Origin: Bordetella parapertussis
GTDB taxonomy: Bacteria > Pseudomonadota > Gammaproteobacteria > Burkholderiales > SG8-41
Assembly: GCA_945906815.1 (NCBI GenBank)
Contig: CAMDRT010000033.1
Coordinates: forward strand, 1-53,384
Length of the DNA: 53,384 bases
Direction of reading: 5' to 3'
Shown here: positions 17,355 through 26,831 of the stretch, one piece after another
Position numbering within the stretch: position 1 is the first letter of the stretch
Layout of the letters: the number at the start of each line of letters is the position of its first letter
Program-made: the position numbers and the translations under genes
The notes under the pieces: model-generated
Seen by the model: the letters and a program-made list of their open reading frames with translations, nothing else
Told to the model about the DNA's origin: nothing
The model's database searches: none

Positions 17355-20165
17355 TTAATGGGCCGCTTTGGACAGGAATCGCTTGGAGTACCAGATGCTA
17401 AAAGGATCCGGCTGCAGATATAGCGCCGCCAGGTGCGCCTCGTGATTCAGCGCTTTAGCCAGCAGGTAATACTGGTAGCCATCCTGATAGTCGAGTGCAT
17501 TTTTTCTGCGTGACAGGACGTACTCCAGCGCGTCCGCTTCCGCCTGTTTGAAATCACGGTTGATCAGCAGATATCTGATGTGCGCAATTTTAAAGTCATC
17601 TGTGTTTGTTATTTCACCGCGGGTGTTTTTGATGATGGTTTGTTCCAGGGGGCTGCTGCGTAGCAGCACCGTCGGCAGAAATTTATGCTTATTCGTAACC
17701 AGGTTGTCGGCCAATAGGTCCAGGTATACGAACGGGGTGCTGCTGCTGTCCCTGAACGCGGGCACCCATAGCGCGGTGAGCGCCTCTTCATGCTTGAAAT
17801 ATTGAGCGCTATCCTGCATGGTTTTTTCTGCAAAAATGCTTCTGATGTACTGACTATTCAGATAAGCAAGCTTTCGTCGCTCTGTGTTCAGTAAATGCGC
17901 ATGCAAACCGGTGTATTGACTGACCTGGCTGACATCAGGTGAAATGCGCTGGGGAAAATCATCCGTTAACGGCGCAGTATGGCTGGCAAGCTGCTTTAAG
18001 ATGGCGCTGTCGGCAAGGAAGGTTGCACCCAGTTGACCGGGTGCTTCGAATCCAATGCTGGCGAGATCCTCTTTGATGACCGAATTCCAGCCCGCCCTGA
18101 ACGCAGTGTCGGTGAGCGGTTTTAAGCCACCCTTGGTGCCAACCAGCATGAAATTCAAACCCGCACCATTCCACAAACTGCAGTCACCAAACACATCGCA
18201 AAACGCCCGGATGATCGCCAACGCATCCGCGTCGTAAAGATCGTGGCCGGGCAGCCAGTAGGTGACCATGCCGTGCTCATTGAGCTTGTCCTGGATCAGC
18301 TGAAAATATTCCCTCGAATAAAGATTGGTGACGCCGGCGTGTTTGGGTGGCGGCGGTTCCGCGGTAATCAAGTCATACTGGTTACGCGTGGTTTGTAAAA
18401 AAAAACGGCCGTCTTCAATGTAAGCGCGTGTGCGTTTATCCTTCAGGGGGTGCATGCCGGTTGCGTCGTGAATAATAGGACTTAGTTCCAACACCTCTCT
18501 GGACAAATCAACCACATCAAATTTTTCGACTGTGTCCAGTCTGATCACCGCTTCCGCGGTATTGCCAACGCCATAACTGATCTGCAACACAGAGCGGATA
18601 TTTTTGTGCACCAGATAGGGAAAGTAAGCATACAATTTCATGTAGCGGCTGGCCGAGGTGTTGGTGCCAGACATGGAGTGGTTATTGGTCAGCAGCGTAA
18701 AACGCAGAGGTTTTCCGAAACTGTCGATTCTGAAATAGCCCAGCGTTTCATTCAGCCCCTCATGCATTTTTACCAGCTTCCATCCGGGCATGAAATTTTT
18801 TGCGACGCTGTGATACGTACGCTCCACCGTCCCGCTGATCAGCGTCCAAGTAATGGCGCACAGTGACACAACGCCCGCGAGATATAGCGCGCTGCGCAAC
18901 ACGCTATGTTTTAGCGCGTGCAGGTAGAAAAATAATCCGGTGCACACGTAGGCGGCGGATAAAACTATGAGCGATTTTTCAACGCCCAGTTTGGGCAACA
19001 GTACAAAGGTAGCGCACCCCGATCCCAGCGCCGCGCCCAGTGTATTGATAAACGTTAAGGCGCCCGAAGCCAATGTAATAGAGGAATTTTGCCGGAACAA
19101 CATTTCCCCATACAGCGGAAACAGCATCCCCGATATCACGGCGGTGGGCAGGATCAGCAGTGATGCCGCCCCTATGAATCCGGTGTATGAAAAAGTGATG
19201 GCATCAAAGTGGGCATCAAACACCACACTGAACAAATAAAATGAAACGACGCTGACGAAGGCTGCGATCAGGGGTAAAACTATTTGCAGTTTGAGCAGCA
19301 GGTGTGACTGCGGTTTAACCCGTGCAATGATCAGTCCGCCTACGCCAATGCCACACAGCACCAGCGCCAGCATGAGGGCAAAGGTCGTGCTATTGCCATC
19401 GTGCGCCAACAGTAAATAGCGAAACCAGATGATCTCGAGTGCCAGTAACGTAAAACCGACCATGAAAGGCGGCAGCAGATATTTTGCGGCGTCCGTGGTT
19501 AATGTTATTTGCGGCTCCGATGCGCTCCCGCTGATGCACGATTGAGCGTTTTCGAAATTTCTGAGTACCAGCAGCGCAGCCGTAAAATTTAATACACAGG
19601 CAGTGAGCGCGGATCCTGTAATGCCCAGATGCTTGACCAATAGCAGCTCGGTGAGCACCACACCCAGCAACGCCCCGATGGTGTTCCAGCCATAGAGCCG
19701 TCCGAGGGAAGATGAAAACGAGTCCCCTTGTTGATGTATCAGTTTTTGCAGTAACGGTAGCGTGGTTCCCATGGCGATTGCCGGCACCAGCAGAATAGAA
19801 AACGCTATGCAAAAGCGGCTGCTGTTGAGCAAGCCCGGTTGATCCCCTATCGCGCCCAGCGCCATGGCGATTACGCTCGAGAGCTGTGGCATGACATAGA
19901 CCACGGCCACACCGGATAGGCCTATGGCCAGCTCCATCACGATATAAAAACGATAGGGGTTTTTTATGCGGTAGCCCCGCGCCGCCATTAGGGCGTTGCC
20001 CAGGGCTAAGCCGCACATAAATGCCATCAGTACCGCGGCGGCGCTCCACACCGATGACCCCAAAACCAGGCTGGCGACACGAAACCAGATGGTTTCAAAC
20101 ACCAGCGCGGAAAAACCAGATAGGAAAAATACAAAACAGATGAGTTTTGTTTTATGGTTTGGCAT
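17355..20165 (-). CDS. Fused multi-pass membrane / spermidine-synthase-like protein
   Basis: About 936 residues from ATG 20165 (MPNHKTKLIC); starts at 20219 or 20303 are possible but extend into the divergent CoA-transferase region. The first ~460 residues carry many hydrophobic helices (FFLSGFSALVFETIWF and LVPAIAMGTTLPLL in the first block), as in MFS/spermidine-synthase fusions. Residues about 530-740 are a SAM-methyltransferase/spermidine-synthase fold: VLQISYGVGNTAEAV, FDVVDLSREVLEL and DLITAEPPPPKHAGV. The last ~200 residues have no recognised domain and are helix-rich. True polyamine synthesis is uncertain; many of these fusions have unknown substrates. The base composition is more AT-rich than the neighbours, which may indicate transfer. 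Confidence 0.8.
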   Translation of the reverse strand: MPNHKTKLICFVFFLSGFSALVFETIWFRVASLVLGSSVWSAAAVLMAFMCGLALGNALMAARGYRIKNPYRFYIVMELAIGLSGVAVVYVMPQLSSVIAMALGAIGDQPGLLNSSRFCIAFSILLVPAIAMGTTLPLLQKLIHQQGDSFSSSLGRLYGWNTIGALLGVVLTELLLVKHLGITGSALTACVLNFTAALLVLRNFENAQSCISGSASEPQITLTTDAAKYLLPPFMVGFTLLALEIIWFRYLLLAHDGNSTTFALMLALVLCGIGVGGLIIARVKPQSHLLLKLQIVLPLIAAFVSVVSFYLFSVVFDAHFDAITFSYTGFIGAASLLILPTAVISGMLFPLYGEMLFRQNSSITLASGALTFINTLGAALGSGCATFVLLPKLGVEKSLIVLSAAYVCTGLFFYLHALKHSVLRSALYLAGVVSLCAITWTLISGTVERTYHSVAKNFMPGWKLVKMHEGLNETLGYFRIDSFGKPLRFTLLTNNHSMSGTNTSASRYMKLYAYFPYLVHKNIRSVLQISYGVGNTAEAVIRLDTVEKFDVVDLSREVLELSPIIHDATGMHPLKDKRTRAYIEDGRFFLQTTRNQYDLITAEPPPPKHAGVTNLYSREYFQLIQDKLNEHGMVTYWLPGHDLYDADALAIIRAFCDVFGDCSLWNGAGLNFMLVGTKGGLKPLTDTAFRAGWNSVIKEDLASIGFEAPGQLGATFLADSAILKQLASHTAPLTDDFPQRISPDVSQVSQYTGLHAHLLNTERRKLAYLNSQYIRSIFAEKTMQDSAQYFKHEEALTALWVPAFRDSSSTPFVYLDLLADNLVTNKHKFLPTVLLRSSPLEQTIIKNTRGEITNTDDFKIAHIRYLLINRDFKQAEADALEYVLSRRKNALDYQDGYQYYLLAKALNHEAHLAALYLQPDPFSIWYSKRFLSKAAH

Positions 20166-20262
20166 AAGGTGCGTTACTGGGATCCTCGCGGCCGTGCGAA
20201 CGAAAAAACAGCGCTGCATGCTAACATGACGGATCACAACCTTTTCCGACGCATACGTCATC

Positions 20263-21465
20263 ATGCATCCTCCTGCTCGCCCGCTGACGGGTATCAAGGT
20301 CATTGAGTTTTGTCAGGTGCTGGCCGGCCCGTTCTGCGGCTGCCTGCTTGCTGACATGGGCGCGGACGTAATCAAAGTCGAGCCGCCCGATGGTGATCTG
20401 ATGCGCGCGTGGCCACCGCTCATAGAGGGCTACAGTCAGTATTTCGCCTCAGTCAATCGCAACAAGCGCTCGGTCGTGCTCGATCTCAAAACGCCGCTAG
20501 GGTTAGCCCATGCGCGCAAGCTCGCGTTGTCGGGGGATGTGGTGATTGAAAATTTTCGGCCCGGTGTGATGGCCAAGTTCGGCCTCGACCATGCCTCACT
20601 GGCGCAGGAGAAACCCGCGCTGGTGTATTGCTCGATTTCGGCTTACGGTCAGAGTGGGCCGCGTGCCAAGGAAGGCGGCTTTGACATGACGCTGCAGGCG
20701 ATGAGCGGCGCCATGAGTGTGACCGGTGACGCCGATGGCCGTCCGGCAAAATGCGGTATCCCGATTGCGGATTTCACCACCGGTTTGTATGCGGCGTTCT
20801 CGGTGGTGGCATCGCTCAACAAAGTCGCGCGCCAGCCGCGCGGGGGCGATGCCAATCAACGCACTGAGCACACTGAGGGCGATTACATCGATGTGTCGAT
20901 GCTCGGCAGCATGCTGGGCATCGCCAACCTGCAAACCAGTGAATTATTCGGCACCGGCCGCGATCCGGTGCGACTGGGCTCGGCGCATCCGATGAATGCG
21001 CCTTATGCTGGATTTCGTTGCCGCGATGGCGATATCGCTCTGGCGGCGGGAACCAACAAATTATGGCACGCGGTGTGCGACGGCATACAGCGTGAAGACC
21101 TCAGCGCCGATGCGCGCTTCGCCACACCGTCGTTGCGCGCACAGCATCAGAACGAATTGCGCGATTTGCTCGAACAAACGTTTGCCCACTACGATGGCGC
21201 GCAATTGCTCCAAATCTTTCGCGATCGCGGGGTGCCCTGTGCACCGATCAATAGCTATACGCAGATACTGGCCGACCCGCAGGTCGAACACATGCAGTGG
21301 GTAGCGCCGGTGACGCTGCCGGGCAATAACGCAACAGCGGTCGTCAGCAAGACGGTGATTTCGCCGCAGCGTGTGTCGGGCCTAGCCTTGGGGGTCTATC
21401 GTAACCCTCCTGCGCTGGGCCAGCACACCGCTGAAGTACTGGACGAATTATCCATAAAATCATGA
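20263..21465 (+). CDS. CaiB/BaiF-type (class III) CoA transferase
   Basis: 400 residues. The N-terminus LTGIKVIEFCQVLAGPFCGCLLADMGADVIKVE (in parts) is diagnostic of class III CoA transferases. IADFTTGLYAAFSVVASL contains the catalytic aspartate, which forms a glutamyl/aspartyl anhydride. The C-terminal RDRGVPCAPINSYTQILADPQV is conserved. The enzyme moves CoA between carboxylic acids during their degradation. The start at ATG 20263 lies close to the divergent membrane-protein gene, with no strong ribosome binding site. The quinone oxidoreductase follows 33 bases downstream and may be co-transcribed. Confidence 0.93.
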   Translation: MHPPARPLTGIKVIEFCQVLAGPFCGCLLADMGADVIKVEPPDGDLMRAWPPLIEGYSQYFASVNRNKRSVVLDLKTPLGLAHARKLALSGDVVIENFRPGVMAKFGLDHASLAQEKPALVYCSISAYGQSGPRAKEGGFDMTLQAMSGAMSVTGDADGRPAKCGIPIADFTTGLYAAFSVVASLNKVARQPRGGDANQRTEHTEGDYIDVSMLGSMLGIANLQTSELFGTGRDPVRLGSAHPMNAPYAGFRCRDGDIALAAGTNKLWHAVCDGIQREDLSADARFATPSLRAQHQNELRDLLEQTFAHYDGAQLLQIFRDRGVPCAPINSYTQILADPQVEHMQWVAPVTLPGNNATAVVSKTVISPQRVSGLALGVYRNPPALGQHTAEVLDELSIKS

Positions 21466-21498
21466 ACTTATATCACCAAAAGGCGTAACATAAAAACC

Positions 21499-22467
21499 AT
21501 GAAAGTCATTGCTATCAGCAAACCGGGCGGGCCTGAGGTGCTCACGCCCTCGCAACGCCCGGCGCCCACGCCCGCGGCCGGTGAAGTACTGATCAAAGTC
21601 GCCGCCACCGGTGTAAACGGCCCGGACATGATGCAGCGCAAAGGACTTTACCCGGCACCAGCGGGTGCCTCCGATTTGCTGGGTCTTGAAATCTCCGGCG
21701 AGGTAGCGGCGCTCGGCGAAGGTGTTACGCGCTGGAAAATCGGCGACAAACTGTGCGGCCTGACCAACGGCGGCGGCTACGCCGAATATTGCGTGATCGA
21801 TGCCAGCCATTGCCTGCCGGTCCCGCAAGGCATTTCGCTGGTTGACGCAGCCGGCTTGCCCGAAACTTATTTCACGGTGTGGAGCAACGTATTTATCGGC
21901 GCACAACTGCGGGCAGGTGAAACATTTTTGGTACACGGTGGCGCGGGCGGCATCGGCACCACCTGCATCCAACTCGGAAAAGCCTTTGGTGCGAAAGTCA
22001 TCACTACCGACAGCCCCGTTGCACGCTGCCAGCTTTGCCACGATCTGGGCGCGGATCGCGTGATTGATTACACCCAAGAGGATTTCGTGGAGGTCGTGCG
22101 CAGCGAAGGCGGCGCCGATGTAATACTCGACATTGTGGGTGGCCCCAATATTGAAAAAAATATCAAAGCCGCCGCACCCGATGCGCGGATTATTCAGCTG
22201 GCGTTTGCCGCCGGCTCCAAAGTGGAAATCAATCTGATGCCGGTCATGTTAAAGCGCCTGATTTACACCGGCTCCACGCTGCGCACGCGCTCCGCGCTGT
22301 TCAAAGCACGCGTCGCGCGGGAACTCGAAGCCCAAGTCTGGCCGCTGATTGAGGCGGGACAAATTCGCGTGGTCACCGGTAGCACTTTTGCACTGGCCGA
22401 TGCGGCGCAAGCGCACACCATGATGGAATCAGCCGCACACACCGGCAAGATTTTACTGACCATTTGA
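21499..22467 (+). CDS. Zinc-independent quinone oxidoreductase, MDR family
   Basis: 322 residues of the medium-chain dehydrogenase/reductase superfamily. The N-terminal GroES-like half is followed by the NADPH-binding motif VHGGAGGIGTTCIQLGKAFGA and, near the end, EAGQIRVVTGSTFALADAAQAHTMME (in parts). The catalytic zinc ligands of alcohol dehydrogenases are absent, and the overall sequence resembles the human PIG3/TP53I3 branch of quinone oxidoreductases. It reduces quinones or enones with NADPH. It probably belongs to the operon with the CoA transferase. Confidence 0.9.
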   Translation: MKVIAISKPGGPEVLTPSQRPAPTPAAGEVLIKVAATGVNGPDMMQRKGLYPAPAGASDLLGLEISGEVAALGEGVTRWKIGDKLCGLTNGGGYAEYCVIDASHCLPVPQGISLVDAAGLPETYFTVWSNVFIGAQLRAGETFLVHGGAGGIGTTCIQLGKAFGAKVITTDSPVARCQLCHDLGADRVIDYTQEDFVEVVRSEGGADVILDIVGGPNIEKNIKAAAPDARIIQLAFAAGSKVEINLMPVMLKRLIYTGSTLRTRSALFKARVARELEAQVWPLIEAGQIRVVTGSTFALADAAQAHTMMESAAHTGKILLTI

Positions 22468-22790
22468 ATTACTACGCAGCGTCGCCGCAGTGACAGTGTA
22501 CGTTTTTGAAATGTAACTATAAGCCTAAAACCCGCAGCTGGCCACAGAGGACACAGCGAACACCGCGAGAAATAAACAGGGTAATGGTCGCGGGCATGGT
22601 TGCAATTTGGTGGTGTGCCAACAGTAGGTAAGCGTCTGATTTTCCTCTGTGTTCGCTGTGCCCTCTGTGCCCTCTGTGGCGAAACGCATTTTCTAGGATA
22701 ATAGTTACACAACAGCGATCGAAATCGCACAGGATTGCGCTACCCGCCCTGTGCACTGTGGCTTTGATTCCACACCATTGAGACGGACTG
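22468..22790. other. 323-bp gene-free interval holding a repeat element
   Basis: No ORF with coding character was found on either strand. The interval contains the TIR-bounded element 22512-22709 and its internal repeat arrays, described separately. About 80 bases remain before the next ATG at 22791 and show no clear promoter. Confidence 0.7.
22512..22709. mobile_element. Putative ~198-bp element with terminal inverted repeats and internal 9-bp arrays
   Basis: The left end TGTAACTATAAGCCTAAAA (22512-22530) matches the reverse complement of the right end (22691-22709) at about 16 of 19 positions. Inside, 9-base units CACAGAGGA, CACAGCGAA and CACCGCGAG (22543-22569) face four reverse-complement units (22643-22678, TCCTCTGTG, TTCGCTGTG, CCCTCTGTG twice). 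The length is close to the element at 17115. At 53210 a short similar stretch (CCTAAAACC then CCACAGAG) appears. No transposase or duplication was seen. Confidence 0.5.
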
Positions 22791-25556
22791 ATGCTCTATC
22801 ATCCGCAGACCATATTTGCGCGTACTACCAAGGGCATACGCGAAGCTCGCAACACCAAGCTGCCGCGCGAGCTGAGTCGACTATTCGCCGCTGTCGATGG
22901 CAAAGCCGCGGTCAGCGAACTCATCAGCATCTCCGGTGTTCCTGTAGGCCACTGTCACCTCGCGCTCGAGCAACTGGAAACCGAGGGTTACATCCGCGTA
23001 TTCACCTCGCCCAACATGCCCAGCGGCGCAGGGTCACCGTCGGCCACGCAATCGATCCCGTTAGCTACCGCTGGCGTTGCCACTGCCGACAGCAGCGACG
23101 AGCTCGACTTCACCACCGCCGAAGGTATCGCCACAGTCACCTCCGAGGCAGCGCAGCGCGATCTGGCGGAATCCGCAGCACGGTCCCGCGCCGAAGCCGC
23201 CGCGCAAGCGGCCGCTAAAGCCGACATCCGTCTGGAGGCTGAAAAGCGTGCGCGCGTGATTGCCGAGGCACGTGTAAAAGCCGAAACCGAGGCGCGCATA
23301 CGCGCCGAGGTCGAAGCCACTGCCCGTAGCGAAGCCCGTACGCAAATGGAAGCAGAGCTGCGCAAAATACAGGAAGCGGAACGCGCCAGCCGCGACATCG
23401 AAATCGCCAAGGCACGCAACGACGCTGACGCGCAGACGCGCGAGGTGGTGCGCACATTGCAGGAGGAAGCACGTCAGGCCAAGGCCGAGGCTGAAGCGAT
23501 AGCGGCATCCGAACGCGCCGCCCGCGACGAAATCGAAGCCCGTGCACAGGCACAGGTGCGCGAAGTGCAGGCGCAAAGCGCGCGCGCACAAGCCGAGAGC
23601 GCCGCGCAGATGGCTGCCGAGAAAAAAGCACGCGCCGAGGCCGCCGCCCAGGCCGCGGCAGAAATGCTCGTGCACGCACAGGAGGAACGCCAAGCGATAC
23701 AGGAACTTGCGCTTACAGTGGCAGCGGAGCGCAAGGCGCGCGAGGAAGCCGAACAGGAAGCGGCGCGCGCCAGCCGCGAAATGGAAATCGCCAAGGCGCG
23801 CGCAGACGCGGAGGCGCAGACCCGCGAGATGGTGCGCAAACTGCAGGAGGAAGCACGTCAGGCCAAGGCCGAGGCTGAAGCGATAGCGGCATCCGAGCGC
23901 GCCGCCCGCGACGAAATCGAAGCCCGTGCACAGGCGCAGGTGCGCGAAGTGCAGGCGCAAAGCGCGCGCGCGCAAGCCGAGAGCGCCGCGCAGATGGCTG
24001 CCGAGAAAAAAGCACGCGCCGAGGCCGCCGCCCAGGCCGCGGCAGAAATGCTCATGCACGCACAGGAGGAACGCCAATCGATACAGGAACTTGCGCTTAC
24101 AGTGGCAGTGGAGCGCAAGGCGCGCGAGGAGGCGCAAGCCGTACAACGCATGATGCAGCAACAGCAGTCGCGTGTAGACGCCGAGGCTGACATCGGCGCG
24201 CGCGTGGCGCTTGAACTGAAGGCGCGCGAGGACGCTGAACGCGCTGAAGACGCCCGCTACCGCGCTGAGGCCGAGGCGCGCGCCCTAGCCTCCGCGGAAC
24301 TTCAGGCGCGCGCAGCCGATGCCAAGGCGGCGCAAGCGCCGCGCGCACCGGGGCGCAAGACTAACTGGCTGCGGGTGGGCGTCGGCGGCGCAGCGGTAAC
24401 GGTGGTAGTGGCGCTGGGCTTGCTGCAGTTGATGCCACTATCCAGCTACGTGCCCGCGGTGCAGGTGCTGATGACGCAGCGCCTAGGGCTACCGGTCGCG
24501 ATCTCCGGCATGCGCTACGAATTGCTCCCTACGCCACAGCTTGCACTGGAACGTATCAGCGTCGGCAAACTCGCCGAGATCAAGGCGGACAATATTTTTG
24601 TGCCGCTCGGGCCACTGGGGTTGCTCAGCGGTAGCAAAAACTTTGACACCATTCTGGTCAAAGGCGTGACGCTGGATACCGATGCGCTGGGCGCGCTAGC
24701 CGGATGGCTGCGCGCACCAGCGGGTGAGCCGGCGCTGCACATCAGCCGTATCAAATTCAGCGAAGTGAAACTCGCCGCACCCGGCATGGAAATTCCCCGG
24801 TTTGAGGTGGACGCTACGCTCGGTAGGCGTGGCGATGTCAGCAAACTCGCCATCGATGTGGAGAAAGCGCGCTTTGACATCACACCCAAAGGCAGCGCCT
24901 GGCAAGTGCAGCTCAGTGCCAGCGGCTGGAAGCCCTTTATCGGGCCGGCGATTACCTTCGACGAACTCGAGGCCACGGCGATGGTGGATGGCAGCGGGGC
25001 CACCGTGACCGCTATCAAGGGCCGTGTGGGCGGTGGATCGCTCAGCGCAACCTTCAAGGCAACCTGGGGCGGCACGATACAGGTGACAGGTGACCTGAAA
25101 CTTGAAAACGGCCGCACCGATCAGTTGCTGCCCTTGTTCACGCGCAACTTCAGCGCCAGCGGCACCCTGGATCTCACTGCCAACTATAGGCTGCACGGTG
25201 CACATCTAAAAACACTGTTCGATGCTGTTCGCCTGGAGGGGGTATTCGCCATCGCCCGCGGCGAACTCAACAACGTGGATATCGTGCGCGCGCTGCAAGC
25301 TTCACGCGCTGCCGGACAACGCGGTGGCAAAACCCGCTTTGACAGTCTTTCGGGCGCCCTGCAAATCAGTGGTAACAGCTACCGCTACCGCCAGTTACAG
25401 TTAAACTCCGGGCCGGTGAATGCTTCAGGCACGGTGGATGTCAATGAGGGCGCGCTGTCCGGTAACATCAACGCCGAACTCGGCAGCAAAGGCGTGGTGG
25501 TGGCGCGTGGCACACTGACAGCGGGCGGCACGGTGGGAGATCCGGTGCTGCGGTAA
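22791..25556 (+). CDS. Chimeric coiled-coil membrane protein with AsmA-like C-terminus
   Basis: 921 residues in four parts. Residues 1-75 form a winged-helix-like module (LPRELSRLFAAVDGKAAVSE). Residues 76-115 are a linker. Residues 116-520 are a very long Ala/Glu/Arg-rich coiled coil. A single transmembrane helix at 528-550 (VGVGGAAVTVVVALGLLQLM) is followed by an AsmA-like domain up to 921 (MRYELLPTPQLALERISVG, then a C-terminal block with ASGTVDVNEGALSGNI). The coil contains a 128-residue tandem repeat (about 196-323 and 324-451). The topology implies a cytoplasmic N-terminus and coil with the AsmA domain in the periplasm. AsmA relatives act in envelope lipid transport, but no function is known for this combination. 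Long antisense frames in the repeat are artefacts. Confidence 0.8.
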   Translation: MLYHPQTIFARTTKGIREARNTKLPRELSRLFAAVDGKAAVSELISISGVPVGHCHLALEQLETEGYIRVFTSPNMPSGAGSPSATQSIPLATAGVATADSSDELDFTTAEGIATVTSEAAQRDLAESAARSRAEAAAQAAAKADIRLEAEKRARVIAEARVKAETEARIRAEVEATARSEARTQMEAELRKIQEAERASRDIEIAKARNDADAQTREVVRTLQEEARQAKAEAEAIAASERAARDEIEARAQAQVREVQAQSARAQAESAAQMAAEKKARAEAAAQAAAEMLVHAQEERQAIQELALTVAAERKAREEAEQEAARASREMEIAKARADAEAQTREMVRKLQEEARQAKAEAEAIAASERAARDEIEARAQAQVREVQAQSARAQAESAAQMAAEKKARAEAAAQAAAEMLMHAQEERQSIQELALTVAVERKAREEAQAVQRMMQQQQSRVDAEADIGARVALELKAREDAERAEDARYRAEAEARALASAELQARAADAKAAQAPRAPGRKTNWLRVGVGGAAVTVVVALGLLQLMPLSSYVPAVQVLMTQRLGLPVAISGMRYELLPTPQLALERISVGKLAEIKADNIFVPLGPLGLLSGSKNFDTILVKGVTLDTDALGALAGWLRAPAGEPALHISRIKFSEVKLAAPGMEIPRFEVDATLGRRGDVSKLAIDVEKARFDITPKGSAWQVQLSASGWKPFIGPAITFDELEATAMVDGSGATVTAIKGRVGGGSLSATFKATWGGTIQVTGDLKLENGRTDQLLPLFTRNFSASGTLDLTANYRLHGAHLKTLFDAVRLEGVFAIARGELNNVDIVRALQASRAAGQRGGKTRFDSLSGALQISGNSYRYRQLQLNSGPVNASGTVDVNEGALSGNINAELGSKGVVVARGTLTAGGTVGDPVLR
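23375..24132 (+). repeat. 384-bp tandem duplication inside the coiled-coil gene
   Basis: The block starting near 23375 recurs with an exact offset of 384 bases (128 codons). For example, AGGAGGAAGCACGTCAGGCC starts at both 23461 and 23845, and CCGCG of the SRE/SRD segment at 23390 and 23774. Most of the unit is identical at DNA level, including silent sites; differences cluster at its start and end (RDIEIAKARN versus REMEIAKARA, VHAQEERQA versus MHAQEERQS). This indicates a recent duplication or ongoing homogenisation that keeps the reading frame and the coil register. Confidence 0.92.
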
Positions 25557-25570
25557 AGCCCTTTATCCGA

Positions 25571-26446
25571 TCACAGCGCCCTGCGCAACGCCTCGATGCG
25601 TTCATCCAGCGGCGGATGTGTCATGAAAAGTTTGCTGAATGCGCTGCCACCGGAGATGCCGAATGCCGCCACGGATTTGGGCAGCGCCGCTTCCTCGTGG
25701 TTCATCTTGAGCCGCTCCAACGCCGCGATCATTTTGCGCTTGCCGGCGAGACTGGCACCGCCGGCATCGGCGTGAAACTCACGATGGCGGCTGAACCACA
25801 TCACAATCATGCTGGCGAAGACGCCGAGCACCAGTTGCGCAATCATGGTCGCCACGAAAAATCCGATGCCTTCGCCGCGCTCGTTCTTCAGGATCACGCG
25901 ATCCACAAAGTAACCGATGATGCGCGAGAAGAAAATAACGAACGTGTTGACCACACCCTGTATCAGAGTCAGCGTAATCATGTCGCCGTTGGCAACGTGG
26001 CTGATTTCATGGGCGAGCACAGCCTCAGCTTCGTCCGCAGTCATGTTGTTCATCAGGCCGCTGCTCACCGCCACCAGTGCATTGTTGCGATTCCACCCGG
26101 TAGCAAAGGCGTTGATTTCGGGCGCATCGTAAATCGCAACTTCGGGCATGCCGATGCCGGCCTGAGCCGCCTGCCGCTTCACGGTGTTGAACAACCACTG
26201 CTCGGTGGCATTCGACGGGGTGGTGATGACTTGCGCGCCGACCGAACGTTTGGCCATCCATTTCGATATAAACAGCGATATCAACGAACCGGCAAATCCC
26301 ATCACCAACGACAGGATCAACAGGGCATTGAAATTGATGCCGCCGGACTGATTCATGATCTGATCCACGCCCAATACCCGCAGCGTGACGCTGATGACCA
26401 CCAGCACAGCGAGGTTGCTCATCACAAACAAGAATATGCGCTTCAT
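25571..26446 (-). CDS. htpX: Protease HtpX, membrane zinc metalloprotease
   Basis: 291 residues, the usual length. The zinc motif HEISH is at residues 146-150 and the third ligand Glu223 is in HREFHAD. Two N-terminal hydrophobic helices (about 4-25 and 40-60) and two more around 155-180 and 195-215 place it in the inner membrane with the active site in the cytoplasm. HtpX degrades misfolded membrane proteins along with FtsH. GAGG precedes ATG 26446. It converges with the coiled-coil gene, with 14 bases between the stops. In enterobacteria it is under Cpx or heat-shock control; no such site was identified here. Confidence 0.96.
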   Translation of the reverse strand: MKRIFLFVMSNLAVLVVISVTLRVLGVDQIMNQSGGINFNALLILSLVMGFAGSLISLFISKWMAKRSVGAQVITTPSNATEQWLFNTVKRQAAQAGIGMPEVAIYDAPEINAFATGWNRNNALVAVSSGLMNNMTADEAEAVLAHEISHVANGDMITLTLIQGVVNTFVIFFSRIIGYFVDRVILKNERGEGIGFFVATMIAQLVLGVFASMIVMWFSRHREFHADAGGASLAGKRKMIAALERLKMNHEEAALPKSVAAFGISGGSAFSKLFMTHPPLDERIEALRRAL

Positions 26447-26831
26447 AAATGGTTTTCCTCGGGATTATGGATTATGGGTACGTGGCGTTAGCTGGGGGCG
26501 CCGCGTGTGAGTTCAATAGACAGTGAACTGTAATTCCGTCAATAACAGCAATAGGCATCGGCTACCCTCCTCTAGTCAGCGCTGCCTTACGGCAACTCTT
26601 GGATGCAGCGGAACCGCTCATCGCAGATGGCGCCTAGCAGATGATAGGCGCGCTCCCTGTATTTTACACTAACTTGTTGTTTGCATTATACTTTCGATGA
26701 TGCTTCTGCTGCTATACTTAATCTCAGCATAGCCACGAAACGGCCTGCCACGGGGACGCACTTACACGGCACCAGATACCCTGCAATTACCCTACAATTG
26801 CCGCCATTGGAAAAAAACGCTACCACGCCCG
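26447..26831. other. 385-bp divergent intergenic region
   Basis: It lies between htpX (minus) and the diguanylate cyclase (plus). No ORF or known RNA was recognised. It contains a short direct repeat (GGATTATGGATTATGG, near 26462) and the candidate promoter at 26663-26692. The rest shows nothing specific. The ~140-base leader between that promoter and the cyclase ATG could hold regulatory RNA structure, but none was identified. Confidence 0.6.
26663..26692 (+). promoter_or_regulatory. Candidate sigma-70 promoter for the diguanylate cyclase
   Basis: TTTACA (26663-26668) and TATACT (26687-26692) are separated by 18 bases, matching consensus at 5/6 each. The local sequence is AT-rich compared with the surroundings. 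The predicted leader is about 130-140 bases. Confidence 0.45.

Noticed and set aside
23061..24161. Minus-strand ORF of 366 codons with repeats
   Set aside because: Complement of the GC-rich coiled-coil repeat; its repetition only mirrors the duplication on the other strand.
26462..26477. GGATTATGGATTATGG direct repeat upstream of htpX
   Set aside because: Only two short copies; too little to call a regulatory site or element.
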